A DNA stretch of 64,000 bases from Nodularia sp. NIES-3585 (GTDB taxonomy: Bacteria; Cyanobacteriota; Cyanobacteriia; Cyanobacteriales; Nostocaceae), in contig NZ_BDUB01000001.1 of NCBI RefSeq assembly GCF_002218065.1, positions 5,202,837 through 5,266,836 of the forward strand, written 5' to 3'. The notes beneath the pieces were generated by a model. It worked only from the letters and a program-made list of their open reading frames with translations, was not told where the DNA came from and did no database searches. Both the position numbers and the translations under genes were made by a program. How positions within the stretch are numbered: position 1 is the stretch's first letter; every line of letters begins with the position of its first letter. Of the stretch, positions 10,144 to 19,330 are shown piece by piece.

Positions 10144-11532
10144 TTAGCCTATTAAATTGGCTTTCTCTAAAGATTCTTTTTCTGCTGGCGATTGTTTAAA
10201 TGCAAACCGCAATAAAGGCGGTGCTAAGAAGGTTGTCAAAATCACCATAATAATGATCGCCGCTTGTAATGGTTTATCAAGAGTACCACTAGCTGCACCA
10301 ATTCCCGCAAATACTAACCCAACTTCACCACGGGGAATCATCCCTGCACCAACCGCTAACCGATTAATTCCGTCTTGGCCGAAAACTGACCAACCTGTGA
10401 CAATTTTACCAATAATTGCTACCACAATTAAGAAGGCCGCAATAATTAATCCGGCTCGATTTTCTGGAACTAAAGGATTAAGAACACCTAAATCAACTTT
10501 CGCACCAACTGTCACAAAGAAAACTGGGACTAAAATATCCGCGATGGGTTTAACCTGCTCATCTAGTTCTTTGCGCTTATCGGTTTCATCCAAAACCAAG
10601 CCAGCCGCAAATGCGCCTAAAATAGCTTCTAAATGGATGGCATTACCTAAGAAGGCCATGAAGAAGGCAAAGATTAAAGCTGGGATAATTAAGTTTCCTC
10701 GCGTTTGCAATTTATTAGCAATGGCCACAAAAGTCTGATTGAAATATTTGCCTAATAAAATCGCACCAATGAGAAAGACTGTAGCGCTGACAATCAGATA
10801 AATGACGTTGAGAATATCAATCTCACCAGTTTTAGCAAGACTCGCAACTACTGCCAAGACAATGATGCCTAAAATGTCATCAATGACTGCTGCACCGACA
10901 ATAATTTGACCTTCACGAGATTTTAACTGCCCAATTTCTGACAAAACTTTGGAGGTAATACCAATACTAGTAGCTGTCAGTGCTGCACCAGCAAAAATCG
11001 CGGGAATTACTGGCACATTAAAGAGCAACATCAATCCTGTAGTACCAGCCGCAAAAGGAACAGCGACCCCAACACAAGCAACAACTACTGCTTGTGAACC
11101 GACTTTCTGTAATTCTTTTAAGTCTGATTCTAGACCAATTTCAAATAACAGAATAATCACACCCAGTTCGGCGAGAACGGAAACGATTTCACTCTGGCTT
11201 TGAAAAATTGATGTTACTGCTTCGGGACTGATGTCGTTAATAAATTGCAGGATTGTCATAATGATGGAGTCTGAAGCAGCTGCACCACTTTCAGAAAAGA
11301 CAACCAAATTTAGTGCCGAAGCACCTACTAACACGCCACCAAGTAACTCGCCTAAAACGGGAGGCAAGTCGATCATTTTAGACAATTCACCGCCAATTTT
11401 ACTGGCAAGATAAATGACTATTAAACTGAGTAATACACCAGCTAAGACAATAGGGGCATTTTCGGCTTCGTTTGTGGTTGCGAGTAAAGGATTTTGCCAC
11501 ACTGAGTTAACTATTAATTCTGAGAAAATCAT
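10144..11532 (-). CDS. CPA2 family Na+/H+ antiporter (NapA/KefB-like)
   Basis: A membrane cation/proton exchanger of 462 residues with about 12 hydrophobic segments. There is no C-terminal TrkA-N or USP domain, so it is the short NapA-like type. Family features are LPPVLGELLGGVLVGAS (about residues 57-73), EIGLESDL (about 130), the ATSIGITSKVLSE segment (about 185) followed by the VIDDILGIIVLA motif (about 215) with its paired aspartates for ion binding, and GMIPRGEVGLVFAGIG (about 395). It sits between bicA and mrpC on the same strand, which suggests a role in Na+ extrusion supporting Na+-dependent bicarbonate uptake. Substrate (Na+ or K+) cannot be decided from sequence alone. Confidence 0.9.
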   Translation of the reverse strand: MIFSELIVNSVWQNPLLATTNEAENAPIVLAGVLLSLIVIYLASKIGGELSKMIDLPPVLGELLGGVLVGASALNLVVFSESGAAASDSIIMTILQFINDISPEAVTSIFQSQSEIVSVLAELGVIILLFEIGLESDLKELQKVGSQAVVVACVGVAVPFAAGTTGLMLLFNVPVIPAIFAGAALTATSIGITSKVLSEIGQLKSREGQIIVGAAVIDDILGIIVLAVVASLAKTGEIDILNVIYLIVSATVFLIGAILLGKYFNQTFVAIANKLQTRGNLIIPALIFAFFMAFLGNAIHLEAILGAFAAGLVLDETDKRKELDEQVKPIADILVPVFFVTVGAKVDLGVLNPLVPENRAGLIIAAFLIVVAIIGKIVTGWSVFGQDGINRLAVGAGMIPRGEVGLVFAGIGAASGTLDKPLQAAIIIMVILTTFLAPPLLRFAFKQSPAEKESLEKANLIG

Positions 11533-11582
11533 GTTATCTGTCTGTTGTGTTGATGAATTATGCGGTTAGATCAATATGAGGA

Positions 11583-11668
11583 ACGTTCGCGTAGCGTGCG
11601 CGCAGCGCATACCGCAAAGGGCGCGAAGTACACAAAGAATAAAAGAAGAAAGAAGAAAGAAGAAGGAG
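11583..11668. repeat. Dispersed GTTCGCGTAGCG element plus AAGAAAG heptamers
   Basis: GTTCGCGTAGCGTGCGCGCAGCGC is one copy of a dispersed GC-rich element; relatives occur at 37604, 56497 and 62217. It is followed by an AAGAAAG tandem run. It fills the gap between bicA and the antiporter gene. Confidence 0.6.
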
Positions 11669-11699
11669 GGAAGGAAATAAGGTATTGTTATGCTGGTAA

Positions 11700-13427
11700 T
11701 TAAGTTTGATAGCCGTAGGTATCAGGGTCACTTGCTAGGGAGCCATATTCACTAGTAGCAGCAACATTTTTATTCAGGGCAGAAGAATCAATTAAAGCCA
11801 AGGCTTGCTTAAGTGCCTCTGAACGATTCATAAAGAAATGATGTGAAGGTACGAATTTGTCAATGCCAAATTTTTCTAAGCGGCGTTTAACTTTGCCACC
11901 TGCACCAACAACTAATATTTGACGACCTTGCTCATGAGCGTCTTGGATAGCATTTTCAATTGCTAAGGAAGCCGTCACACCCAACATGGGGACATCGCTG
12001 AGGTCTAAAATCAGCACATCTGAGTCTGCCATTGCTGAATGTTCACGAGCGATCGCTTTGGAAACTCCAAAGATCATCGGTCCACTCAGGTAGAATAATA
12101 AGACACGTCCATTAGCTTGATCAAATAATTGCTTCTCTTCATTGTTCAAGACAATGGCATCATCCGCATCGGTAATCGTCTTTACATCCTGAGCTTGTAA
12201 CTGGGAAAGACGTTCGATAGTTAAGATGTTGGCAATGAAAACTCCCACGCCGACGGCAACAATCAAGTCAACGAATACGGTTAAGAACATGACACCGTAC
12301 ATAATCAGCGCACCCTTGAGGGATACCTGATGAGCGCGTTTCAAAAAGCTCCAGTCGAGAATGTCAAGACCCACTTTGAGCGCAATACCAGCCAATACTG
12401 CCATGGGGATAGGTTGAGTTAAAACAGCAGCCCACAAAACTACAACCAGTAAAATCAAAGCCCGAGTCAAACCAGATACAGCCGTTCTCGCACCAGTCTG
12501 GATGTTAACTACCGTTCCCATCGTTGCACCAGCACCAGGGAGTCCACCACATAAACCAGATATGACGTTACCGATACCTTGACCAATTAATTCCTTATCA
12601 GACTTGTGTTCTGTACGAGTCAAACTATCTGCAATTACTGCCGTTAACAAGGTATCAATACAACCCAACATCCCCAACATTGCCCCATCAACGAGCATCA
12701 CAATGATTTGAGATGTCTCAAAGGTAGGGATTTGCAATGTTGGCAGTCCCATCGGGATTTCGCCAATCCGTCTGATTTCAACATCCCCAAAAAATACCAG
12801 GGAAACTATTGTTACTAATACTAATGCTACTAATTGTGGTGGTACAAGGCGCTTGAGTTTAGATGGCATTAAGAAAATAATTGCCAAAGTCATCGCTCCC
12901 AAAGCTGTTTCCACAGGATTAATATTTAGCAACAGCTGGAGTAAATTTTGCACCGTTCCTAATACGCCACCTTTAGGACTGGATTGACCCAGAAAAGGAG
13001 CAATTTGCAGTAATACCAGGATGACTCCAATCCCAGACATGAAACCGGAAATTACGCTGTAGGGCATGAGGGTAATATATTTACCCAGCTTGAATACTCC
13101 CAATAAAATTTGAAATATCCCAGCCAGCATCACTACTGTAAATGCCATCGCCAAGCCGTTTTCTGGGTTCTTGGCAATCATGGAACTGACAACAGCAGTC
13201 ATGATTACGGTCATCGGCCCGGTAGGTTCAGAAATCAGGGTTGGTGTGCCACCAAATAAAGCGGCGAAAAAGCCGACGCAAACTGCACCATAAAGACCAG
13301 CAGCAGGCCCTGCACCGGAAGCAGCACCAAACGCTAACGCTAACGGTAAGGAAACGATCGCGGCAGTTAAACCACCGAATAAATCGCCTTGCAAGTTTCT
13401 AAAATGGATCGTATTAGTGAATGTCAT
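11700..13427 (-). CDS. bicA: BicA-type Na+-dependent bicarbonate transporter (SulP family)
   Basis: A SulP/SLC26 transporter of the cyanobacterial carbon-concentrating mechanism that imports HCO3- with Na+ across the plasma membrane. The N-terminus IHFRNLQGDLFGGLTAA, the segment FFAALFGGTPTLISEPTGPM (about residues 57-76) and LMPYSVISGFMSGIGVILV (about 123) are close to what is known of BicA, rather than of general sulfate permeases. The 575 residues comprise about 12-14 membrane segments followed by a cytoplasmic STAS domain (about residues 445-555, with DVLILDLSDVPMLGVTAS). A TTG start 21 bases upstream (13448) is possible; the ATG is preferred. The antiporter genes downstream support Na+ coupling. 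Confidence 0.9.
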   Translation of the reverse strand: MTFTNTIHFRNLQGDLFGGLTAAIVSLPLALAFGAASGAGPAAGLYGAVCVGFFAALFGGTPTLISEPTGPMTVIMTAVVSSMIAKNPENGLAMAFTVVMLAGIFQILLGVFKLGKYITLMPYSVISGFMSGIGVILVLLQIAPFLGQSSPKGGVLGTVQNLLQLLLNINPVETALGAMTLAIIFLMPSKLKRLVPPQLVALVLVTIVSLVFFGDVEIRRIGEIPMGLPTLQIPTFETSQIIVMLVDGAMLGMLGCIDTLLTAVIADSLTRTEHKSDKELIGQGIGNVISGLCGGLPGAGATMGTVVNIQTGARTAVSGLTRALILLVVVLWAAVLTQPIPMAVLAGIALKVGLDILDWSFLKRAHQVSLKGALIMYGVMFLTVFVDLIVAVGVGVFIANILTIERLSQLQAQDVKTITDADDAIVLNNEEKQLFDQANGRVLLFYLSGPMIFGVSKAIAREHSAMADSDVLILDLSDVPMLGVTASLAIENAIQDAHEQGRQILVVGAGGKVKRRLEKFGIDKFVPSHHFFMNRSEALKQALALIDSSALNKNVAATSEYGSLASDPDTYGYQT

Positions 13428-14031
13428 GCGAGATTTGTGGTTAGGCAAATAGTAAAATTTGGATTTTTGAAAATTGCCAGCTACTTTCAGGAAGTTTCAT
13501 GTTTTATGAGCATGGAAAATTCAGCAAAGAAAAGTTTAATTCTTTGCAAAGCAGCAGACGCTATTTTTTTTATACGTGGCGATTCGCTGAATACGAATCA
13601 CTCATAGACAAAGCTTAGATCAAAGACATCTAAAAAACTTGAGCAAAAAAACTTACATAAATACAAGTTTTTCTGACAGCTAATTTTCATGGCGTTAAAG
13701 ATAGTTTACAGCCTCGTGGGTCAATATGATTCATAGACTAACTTAAATATAAAAGAAATATTAAATTGCTTTCATAGACAAAAGGTTATGGATGTTAATT
13801 AAATTTAATACAAATAATTGATATGATAAGGGAAAATTATATAAAATTAAAAATGAAGGTTTTTTCTTGAGTGAGAAACCATCGAGTACTATACGGGGAT
13901 CGAGAAAGTAGTCACCTTAATTAAGGAAGTCTCAAAGTTCAGAATTAACTATACAAGCTATAAAAATAATCCATCAAACCAGAATAAATATAAATGGTAA
14001 GATGCACCCAAATCATTAATACTGCGTCCAA
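13428..14031. other. AT-rich intergenic region upstream of bicA
   Basis: A gap of about 600 bases between the pentapeptide-repeat gene and bicA, both on the minus strand. It is strongly AT-rich with no convincing reading frame. It should hold the bicA promoter and any LysR-type (NdhR/CmpR) operator, but no specific site was identified with confidence. Confidence 0.5.
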
Positions 14032-15504
14032 TCACCCAGATTGCCGCCAATCTACTGGAGCTTCTAAATAGTCAGGTAGACGAGTTGTGCGATCGCCTAA
14101 GGCCATTCTAATCTGTTGTAACTGGACATTTTTTGCTCCTGTCAAAATAGCTCCTTCCAGTTTGACATCACAGAAGTTAGCATCCGATAGGTTAGCTCCC
14201 ATGAGGTTAGTTCCAGAAAGGTTAGCTTGAAAAAGACTAGCCTTATTCAGGTCTGAACCCATGAGATTGGCTCTATCTAAGTCAGCTTCAGCAAAACTGG
14301 CTTCGGTGAGGTCGGCAAAAAAGATTTCTGTTTGTTGTAATTTAGCAGCATTCAGGTTCGCCCCAGAGAGGTTCGCCCCATTCAAATTAGCTCCTTGGAG
14401 ATTGGCTCCAATTAGTCCGGCAAATTGCAGATTGGCTTTACCCAGTTTCGCCCATTGCAAGTTAGCTAGAAACAACTTTGCGCCAGAGAGGTTAGCAACT
14501 TTCAAGGTCGCCTGTTGCAAATTAGCTTTATAAAGGTTAGCCCCAGAGAGGTTAGCTGCACGCAGACTTGCTCCCAAAAGGTTGGCTTCTCGTAAATTTG
14601 CCCCACAAAGGTGAGCATGATTCAAGTTTGCCCAACAGAGGTTGGCTCGATTCAGGTTAGCTTTGAGCAGGTTGGCTGCATATAGAATACAGCCAGTGAG
14701 TTGAGCGCCGTCCAGATTGGCCTCACACAGGTAGGAACCTCGCAGGTTAGCTCCACAAAGGTTAGAACCGCGCAAATCGGCTCTTTCTAGGTTCGCTTCC
14801 AGCAAGTCGGCTCGCCGAATATCGGTATTACGTAAATCGAGTTTTTGATCTTGCGCTTCTAGCAGAGAATTACGCCGTCCGATTACAGTTAAGGCTGCTT
14901 GAATATCTCGGCGAATTTTTGGTAAGACTTCGTGGTTGTTCTGTTCCTCCTTCTGTGTCCGACGCGCCCCGCTTTTGTATCTCCCCAAGTATATTGGCTT
15001 TAAATATTCCAGCCTTTGTTGTTCTTCCTCTGTTTGAATGGGAGCATTTTCCCGGACAAAAGCCGTGAGGATTTCCATGATTGTCCAGTGTTCTTTGGGG
15101 AAATCTTGTGCAACTCTTTCTAAAACATAAATTGCACCTGTTCGGGTTTCAATTTTTTCATGTCCAAGCTGGGTAATTGCTCCCATAAAGCGGTCTACAA
15201 TCAGCTTTTCTTGAGTCAGTTGGGAGTTTTGAATACTAATTTCGTTGCTTTTTTCAGCCGCGATCGCATTTTTGTGCATAGCTTCCGCACGCTTTGCTGC
15301 ATAGTAAGCATTAATCAACACTGCCAAGCCCAGAAAAACTATAGCCGTGGTTGTTAATACCTGATTTCGAGATTGTATTCGTTGGTCAACTGTCAATTCC
15401 TCAAGGTAGGACGATGCAAAAACAATCAAAGTTAGTGAAAGCACAAACAGCACTGTTATAGCTATCAACCAACGCCAGAATTTGTCTGTCTTATAAGCAG
15501 ACAT
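14032..15504 (-). CDS. Membrane-anchored pentapeptide-repeat protein
   Basis: A 490-residue protein in three parts. Two hydrophobic segments (about residues 11-30 and 52-72) anchor it in a membrane. A helical linker (about 75-215) contains an ARM-like stretch with VIGRRN at its end. About 45 pentapeptide repeats of the A(N/D)LxX type (about 220-465) fold as a right-handed quadrilateral beta-helix. Such proteins are abundant in heterocystous cyanobacteria and their functions are mostly unknown. The in-frame GTG at 15522 is an alternative start; the ATG at 15504 has AGGA 11 bases upstream. It shares its linker architecture with the next gene, suggesting tandem duplication. Confidence 0.88.
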   Translation of the reverse strand: MSAYKTDKFWRWLIAITVLFVLSLTLIVFASSYLEELTVDQRIQSRNQVLTTTAIVFLGLAVLINAYYAAKRAEAMHKNAIAAEKSNEISIQNSQLTQEKLIVDRFMGAITQLGHEKIETRTGAIYVLERVAQDFPKEHWTIMEILTAFVRENAPIQTEEEQQRLEYLKPIYLGRYKSGARRTQKEEQNNHEVLPKIRRDIQAALTVIGRRNSLLEAQDQKLDLRNTDIRRADLLEANLERADLRGSNLCGANLRGSYLCEANLDGAQLTGCILYAANLLKANLNRANLCWANLNHAHLCGANLREANLLGASLRAANLSGANLYKANLQQATLKVANLSGAKLFLANLQWAKLGKANLQFAGLIGANLQGANLNGANLSGANLNAAKLQQTEIFFADLTEASFAEADLDRANLMGSDLNKASLFQANLSGTNLMGANLSDANFCDVKLEGAILTGAKNVQLQQIRMALGDRTTRLPDYLEAPVDWRQSG

Positions 15505-15689
15505 AGCAGTAATATTCCTCACAACACAGAATTATTACTTAGAGTTTAGGAAAAATTAGTATATCATTTAGCTTGAAATTTGAATATGCCCCACAACTAG
15601 GAATTTTTGAACATATACCATAAGACTGAAGCAATCATACTTTTTTGAGTCCAATTGCATTAAATATAACAGTAATTTAATTTATTCGT

Positions 15690-15727
15690 GCGATCTGCTT
15701 GCAGCAGCGCTGTACGCGATCGCGGAA
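15690..15727. repeat. Dispersed GATCTGCTTGCAGCAGC element with HIP1
   Basis: GATCTGCTTGCAGCAGC followed by CGCGATCGC is present here and, in reverse orientation, at 21938-21971. It lies in the spacer between the two pentapeptide-repeat genes. Confidence 0.55.
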
Positions 15728-15812
15728 GGTGGGGCTTTGTTCATCCCCTCTATGAAGCCCACCCTTTAAGGGACAGTATTTACATCATTTTTCCCCAGAG
15801 GGCTAATTTTTT

Positions 15813-16628
15813 TCATCCAAATTTGGCTTCTCGGAGATTTGCGCCTGTGAGCATAGTTTCACCGAGAGTAGCTCCGTGTAGATTTGCTAGATATAAATTA
15901 GCCTGCTGCAAATTAGCACCGGCAAGATTAGCCCCAGAGAGGTTAGCTGCACTGAGAATTGCACCAGAGAGATTAGCCCCAGAAAGGTTAGCCCCAGAGA
16001 GGTTAGCTGCACTGAGAATTACTCCAGAGAGGTTAGCCCCAGAAAGGTTAGCCCCAGAGAGATTAACTTGATATAGATTTGCCAGTTCTAGGTTAGCTTG
16101 ATTGAGATCCGCTCCTCTCATATCTGTCTGGCTCAAATCCAGCTGTCCGTCTGACTCGACTTTATGAGTATTTCTTCTCCCAATTACTGTCAGGGCTACT
16201 TGAATATCTGTAGGAATTGTTGGTGATGGATTGTTGTTAAACCTATTTTGATTGATATCAGCAGCATGATTTTGCACAAAATTCGTGAGAATACCCATTA
16301 CTTCCCAATGATATTGGGGATAATTTTGAGAAAATTCTTCTAAATGATAAATTACTGCTAGTCTGTTATCCATATTTTCATGATTTAGATGTTTTGCCAC
16401 TAACAATAAAGGATTTTGTAGCGCTGAAAACGTAATATCTACTACTTTTTCTTGAGCAGTAACTATCCCCAGGATGATTTGTTTTAATGGTATCTGATTA
16501 TTAGCTAGATGTTGTTTTAATTGTCCTAATATTTTGTAAGTATTAATAATGGCTGTTAACATAGAGATACTATTTTTAAAACTTTTACTAATGTATCCTA
16601 TTGTGGTTGGAGAGAAAAATTTAAACAT
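15813..16628 (-). CDS. Pentapeptide-repeat protein
   Basis: A 271-residue paralogue of the preceding pentapeptide-repeat protein. The N-terminal ~150 residues are helical and contain MGILTNFVQNHAA and IQVALTVIGRRN, matching MEILTAFVRENAP and IQAALTVIGRRN in its neighbour. Residues about 160-268 are some 21 pentapeptide repeats (LSGANLSGANL). It lacks the N-terminal membrane pair of the neighbour. The DNA of the repeat region is itself highly repetitive (the TTAGCCCCAGAGAGG pattern), so copy number may vary. Function unknown. Confidence 0.85.
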   Translation of the reverse strand: MFKFFSPTTIGYISKSFKNSISMLTAIINTYKILGQLKQHLANNQIPLKQIILGIVTAQEKVVDITFSALQNPLLLVAKHLNHENMDNRLAVIYHLEEFSQNYPQYHWEVMGILTNFVQNHAADINQNRFNNNPSPTIPTDIQVALTVIGRRNTHKVESDGQLDLSQTDMRGADLNQANLELANLYQVNLSGANLSGANLSGVILSAANLSGANLSGANLSGAILSAANLSGANLAGANLQQANLYLANLHGATLGETMLTGANLREAKFG

Positions 16629-16913
16629 TAGTAAAAATAATGATTTTTTATGTCAAAAAAATAAGTCAATTCCGAATTAGTTTGTAAGTATAATTAATGC
16701 AAACTTTCTTATACATTATATTTGCCGTGAAATAGTATAATTTTATTCTACCTACAGCCTTATTTTACTTTGAGTAAGAAGTTTACTTGTTTGATAAATT
16801 TAAATCACATAAATTAAAAATAGAGCTAATTTTTTCTTTCAAAACCAATACTAATATTACCGATAATCAGCGGCTAAAAAAATAAGTTTAGTGTTAAATA
16901 TAAAATTTACTGA

Positions 16914-18170
16914 ATGACAAAATCAATCATTGGTGTACAAATGCAGAAAAATATACAGCCTATTAAAAAAACTGTGGTGTTAATTGGTGGTGGACATAGC
17001 CATGCCATTGTATTAAAGATGTTTGGCATGAACCCTTTGCCAGGAGTACATTTAACTTTGATTACCCCAACCTCAGATACACCCTACTCTGGGATGCTAC
17101 CAGGACACATTGCGGGATTTTATAAATATGATGAATGCCACATTGACTTACGAAAACTGGCTAATTTTGCTCAAGCACACTTATATATTGATAGCGCGGT
17201 GGGACTGGATTTGAATAATCACAAAGTAATTTGTGCCAACGGTACAGCCATAAACTTTGATGTCTTGTCTATTGATATTGGCAGTAATCCAGCCACGATA
17301 TCTGTATCAGGTGCCACAGAATATGCAATTGCGGCTAAACCAGTGCCAAGATTATTGCAACATTGGTATCAGCTACTAGAAAGTGTAGCGAAAAATCCCA
17401 AAAAACCTATTAATATAGCGATTGTAGGTGGTGGTGCTGGTGGTGTGGAGTTAGCACTATCGATGCAAACTCATTTACATGAGATTTTGCAACAAAATCA
17501 CCAACCAATTCAAAATCTGGAAATCCATTTATTCCAGCGTCATGAAACACTGTTGCCTAATTACCATCATTCAGTGCAACGTCAATTTCAGCAGATTTTA
17601 ATTAAGCGTGGTATCAATTTGCATCTAGGAGAAACTGTCTGCCAAATTGCACCAATGCGTAGCACATTAGCTAATAGAGAAACTAAAGAAATCTTTGAGA
17701 TTAAATGTGAATCTGGGTTATTGGTAGAATGTCACAAAATATTTTGGGTAACGCAAGCATCAGCACCCCAATGGTTAAAAAGTGCAGGACTTGGTACTGA
17801 TGACCAAGGATTTATTTTGGTAGAGGATACATTACAATCTCAAACTCACCCAGAAGTATTCGCTGCGGGTGATATTGCGACAATGGTCAATCATCCGCGT
17901 CCCAAAGCTGGGGTGTTTGCTGTGCGCCAAGGTCAGCCATTGTTTGAGAATTTACAAAGGACTTTATTAGGTCAGCCACTCAAACCCTACATACCACAGC
18001 AACAATATCTCAGTTTAATTGGGACTGGTGACAAACGCGCGATCGCTTGCAAAGGATCTTTAACTTCACCCCCGCATCAACTCTTGTGGTGCTGGAAAGA
18101 TTGGATTGACCGCCGCTTTATGCAACGGTTTAGGTTTGAGGAGGGGATGAGAGAGGCAAATAGATACTAA
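16914..18170 (+). CDS. FAD-dependent pyridine nucleotide-disulfide oxidoreductase, SelD N-terminal type
   Basis: A 418-residue flavoprotein related to NDH-2-type dehydrogenases and to the extra N-terminal domain fused to selenide, water dikinase (SelD) in many cyanobacteria. Visible signatures are VVLIGGGHSHA (about residues 22-32, FAD-binding), TPYSGMLPGHIAG (about 59-71), a second dinucleotide fold IAIVGGGAGGVELAL (about 166-180) and EVFAAGDIATM (about 318-328). No SelD kinase domain follows, and none lies nearby. An ATG at 16941 is an alternative start. The electron acceptor and physiological role are unknown. It is followed by a methyltransferase-like gene on the same strand after 91 bases. 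Confidence 0.82.
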   Translation: MTKSIIGVQMQKNIQPIKKTVVLIGGGHSHAIVLKMFGMNPLPGVHLTLITPTSDTPYSGMLPGHIAGFYKYDECHIDLRKLANFAQAHLYIDSAVGLDLNNHKVICANGTAINFDVLSIDIGSNPATISVSGATEYAIAAKPVPRLLQHWYQLLESVAKNPKKPINIAIVGGGAGGVELALSMQTHLHEILQQNHQPIQNLEIHLFQRHETLLPNYHHSVQRQFQQILIKRGINLHLGETVCQIAPMRSTLANRETKEIFEIKCESGLLVECHKIFWVTQASAPQWLKSAGLGTDDQGFILVEDTLQSQTHPEVFAAGDIATMVNHPRPKAGVFAVRQGQPLFENLQRTLLGQPLKPYIPQQQYLSLIGTGDKRAIACKGSLTSPPHQLLWCWKDWIDRRFMQRFRFEEGMREANRY

Positions 18171-18261
18171 ACCTCTAATTTTGGTATAATTTGCAAGCAA
18201 CCGTAAAATATCACCTTTTACTGGGTTTTTAGGCAATTTCAGTTAATTACAGGTCAAATAA

Positions 18262-18942
18262 ATGGGTCTTCAACTCGAAAGCATCATTCCTTGGGGACGT
18301 TCAATGCTTGAATATACCCAGATGTTTGATTTAACTCCTGAAGAATTAAAATTGAATATACTCGATTGTGCTGGTGGACCGGCTAGTTTCAATGCGGAAA
18401 TGACACTTCAAGGCTACAAAGTTATTTCTTGTGACCCCGTTTATCAGTTCACCGCCGATGAAATTGCCCAACGCATTCAAGACACTTATGAAATAGTTAT
18501 CCAAGGCGTTAAAGCCAATCAAGAATTCTATGTTTGGCAGAATATCCCATCACCGGAAATGATGGGTGAAATTCGGATGGAGGCAATGCGTCAATTTTTA
18601 GGAGATTTCCCTAACGGAATTAATCAAGGGCGTTATCTAAAAGATGAATTACCTGTTTTACCTTTTGCCACAAATCAATTTTATTTAGCTTTGTGTTCCC
18701 ACTTATTATTTACCTATTCTGAGCAACTTTCAGCAGAGTTTCATTTAGCATCGATTGTGGAAATGTGCCGAGTTGCCAAGGAAGTACGCATTTTTCCACT
18801 GTTACAATTATCTGGTGAATTATCTCCCTGGCTGCAACCAGTCATCAATGAATTACAACAACGGGGATATGCGACAGAAATTAAACAAGTTGCTTATGAA
18901 TTTCAGAAGAATGGCAACCAAATGTTATGTGTAAAATTATAG
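18262..18942 (+). CDS. SAM-dependent methyltransferase-like protein
   Basis: The 226 residues have a Rossmann-type methyltransferase opening: NILDCAGGPASFNAEM (about residues 32-47, motif I with DCAGGP) followed by VISCDPVY (about 54-61, the acidic residue expected to contact SAM ribose). A later segment LPFATNQFYLALCSHLLF (about 137) fits motif IV/V. The substrate-recognition part is unfamiliar, and the substrate cannot be guessed. It is a conserved hypothetical class in cyanobacteria by my recollection. The gene stands alone after the SelD-N-type gene. Confidence 0.7.
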   Translation: MGLQLESIIPWGRSMLEYTQMFDLTPEELKLNILDCAGGPASFNAEMTLQGYKVISCDPVYQFTADEIAQRIQDTYEIVIQGVKANQEFYVWQNIPSPEMMGEIRMEAMRQFLGDFPNGINQGRYLKDELPVLPFATNQFYLALCSHLLFTYSEQLSAEFHLASIVEMCRVAKEVRIFPLLQLSGELSPWLQPVINELQQRGYATEIKQVAYEFQKNGNQMLCVKL

Positions 18943-18978
18943 GAATCCGATTTGATTATTGAAAAAATCTAAGTATAT

Positions 18979-19012
18979 GTAGGGTGTGTTATGGCTTTAG
19001 CCTAACGCACCG
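18979..19012. repeat. Dispersed GTAGGGTGTGTT...AACGCACC element
   Basis: GTAGGGTGTGTT and AACGCACC form an imperfect palindrome; a related copy lies at 52943-52977. This and the broken gene below are the only contents seen between 18943 and 19330. Confidence 0.5.
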
Positions 19013-19023
19013 TTTACCTGGTT

Positions 19024-19152
19024 TTATACCAAGATGTAGCAATCAAGAGGTAATAATAATTTTCCTGGAATTTGCATAAAGTGTGCGTATGAAACACCCA
19101 ACTGTACGCCCATCAGAACAACTGCTAGAACCTGAAAAAGTTTGAGTAACAT
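19024..19152 (-). pseudogene. N-terminal remnant of a small membrane protein (DUF1772-like?)
   Basis: A 42-codon frame encodes a hydrophobic start (MLLKLFQVLAVVLMG) and then SYAHFMQIPGKLLLPLD, resembling the first helix and loop of DUF1772-like membrane proteins. It then stops abruptly where the family would continue with three more helices. No continuation was seen in other frames downstream. The family assignment is from memory of the pattern and is weak; it could also be a genuine small protein. Confidence 0.3.
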
Positions 19153-19330
19153 TGATGATTTCTCGTTAAAATTCAAAACTAATGTCAAACTGCGCCTGTT
19201 ATGCATAGTAGCTCTGCACTAGACAAAGTTACTCAACATCAGAGTATATTGAATTGAATGCCCGCTCAGGCGTGGTTTTATTTCGTGTAGCCCCAAGCTT
19301 TAGCTTGCGGGAAATATCTTAAATTATCTC

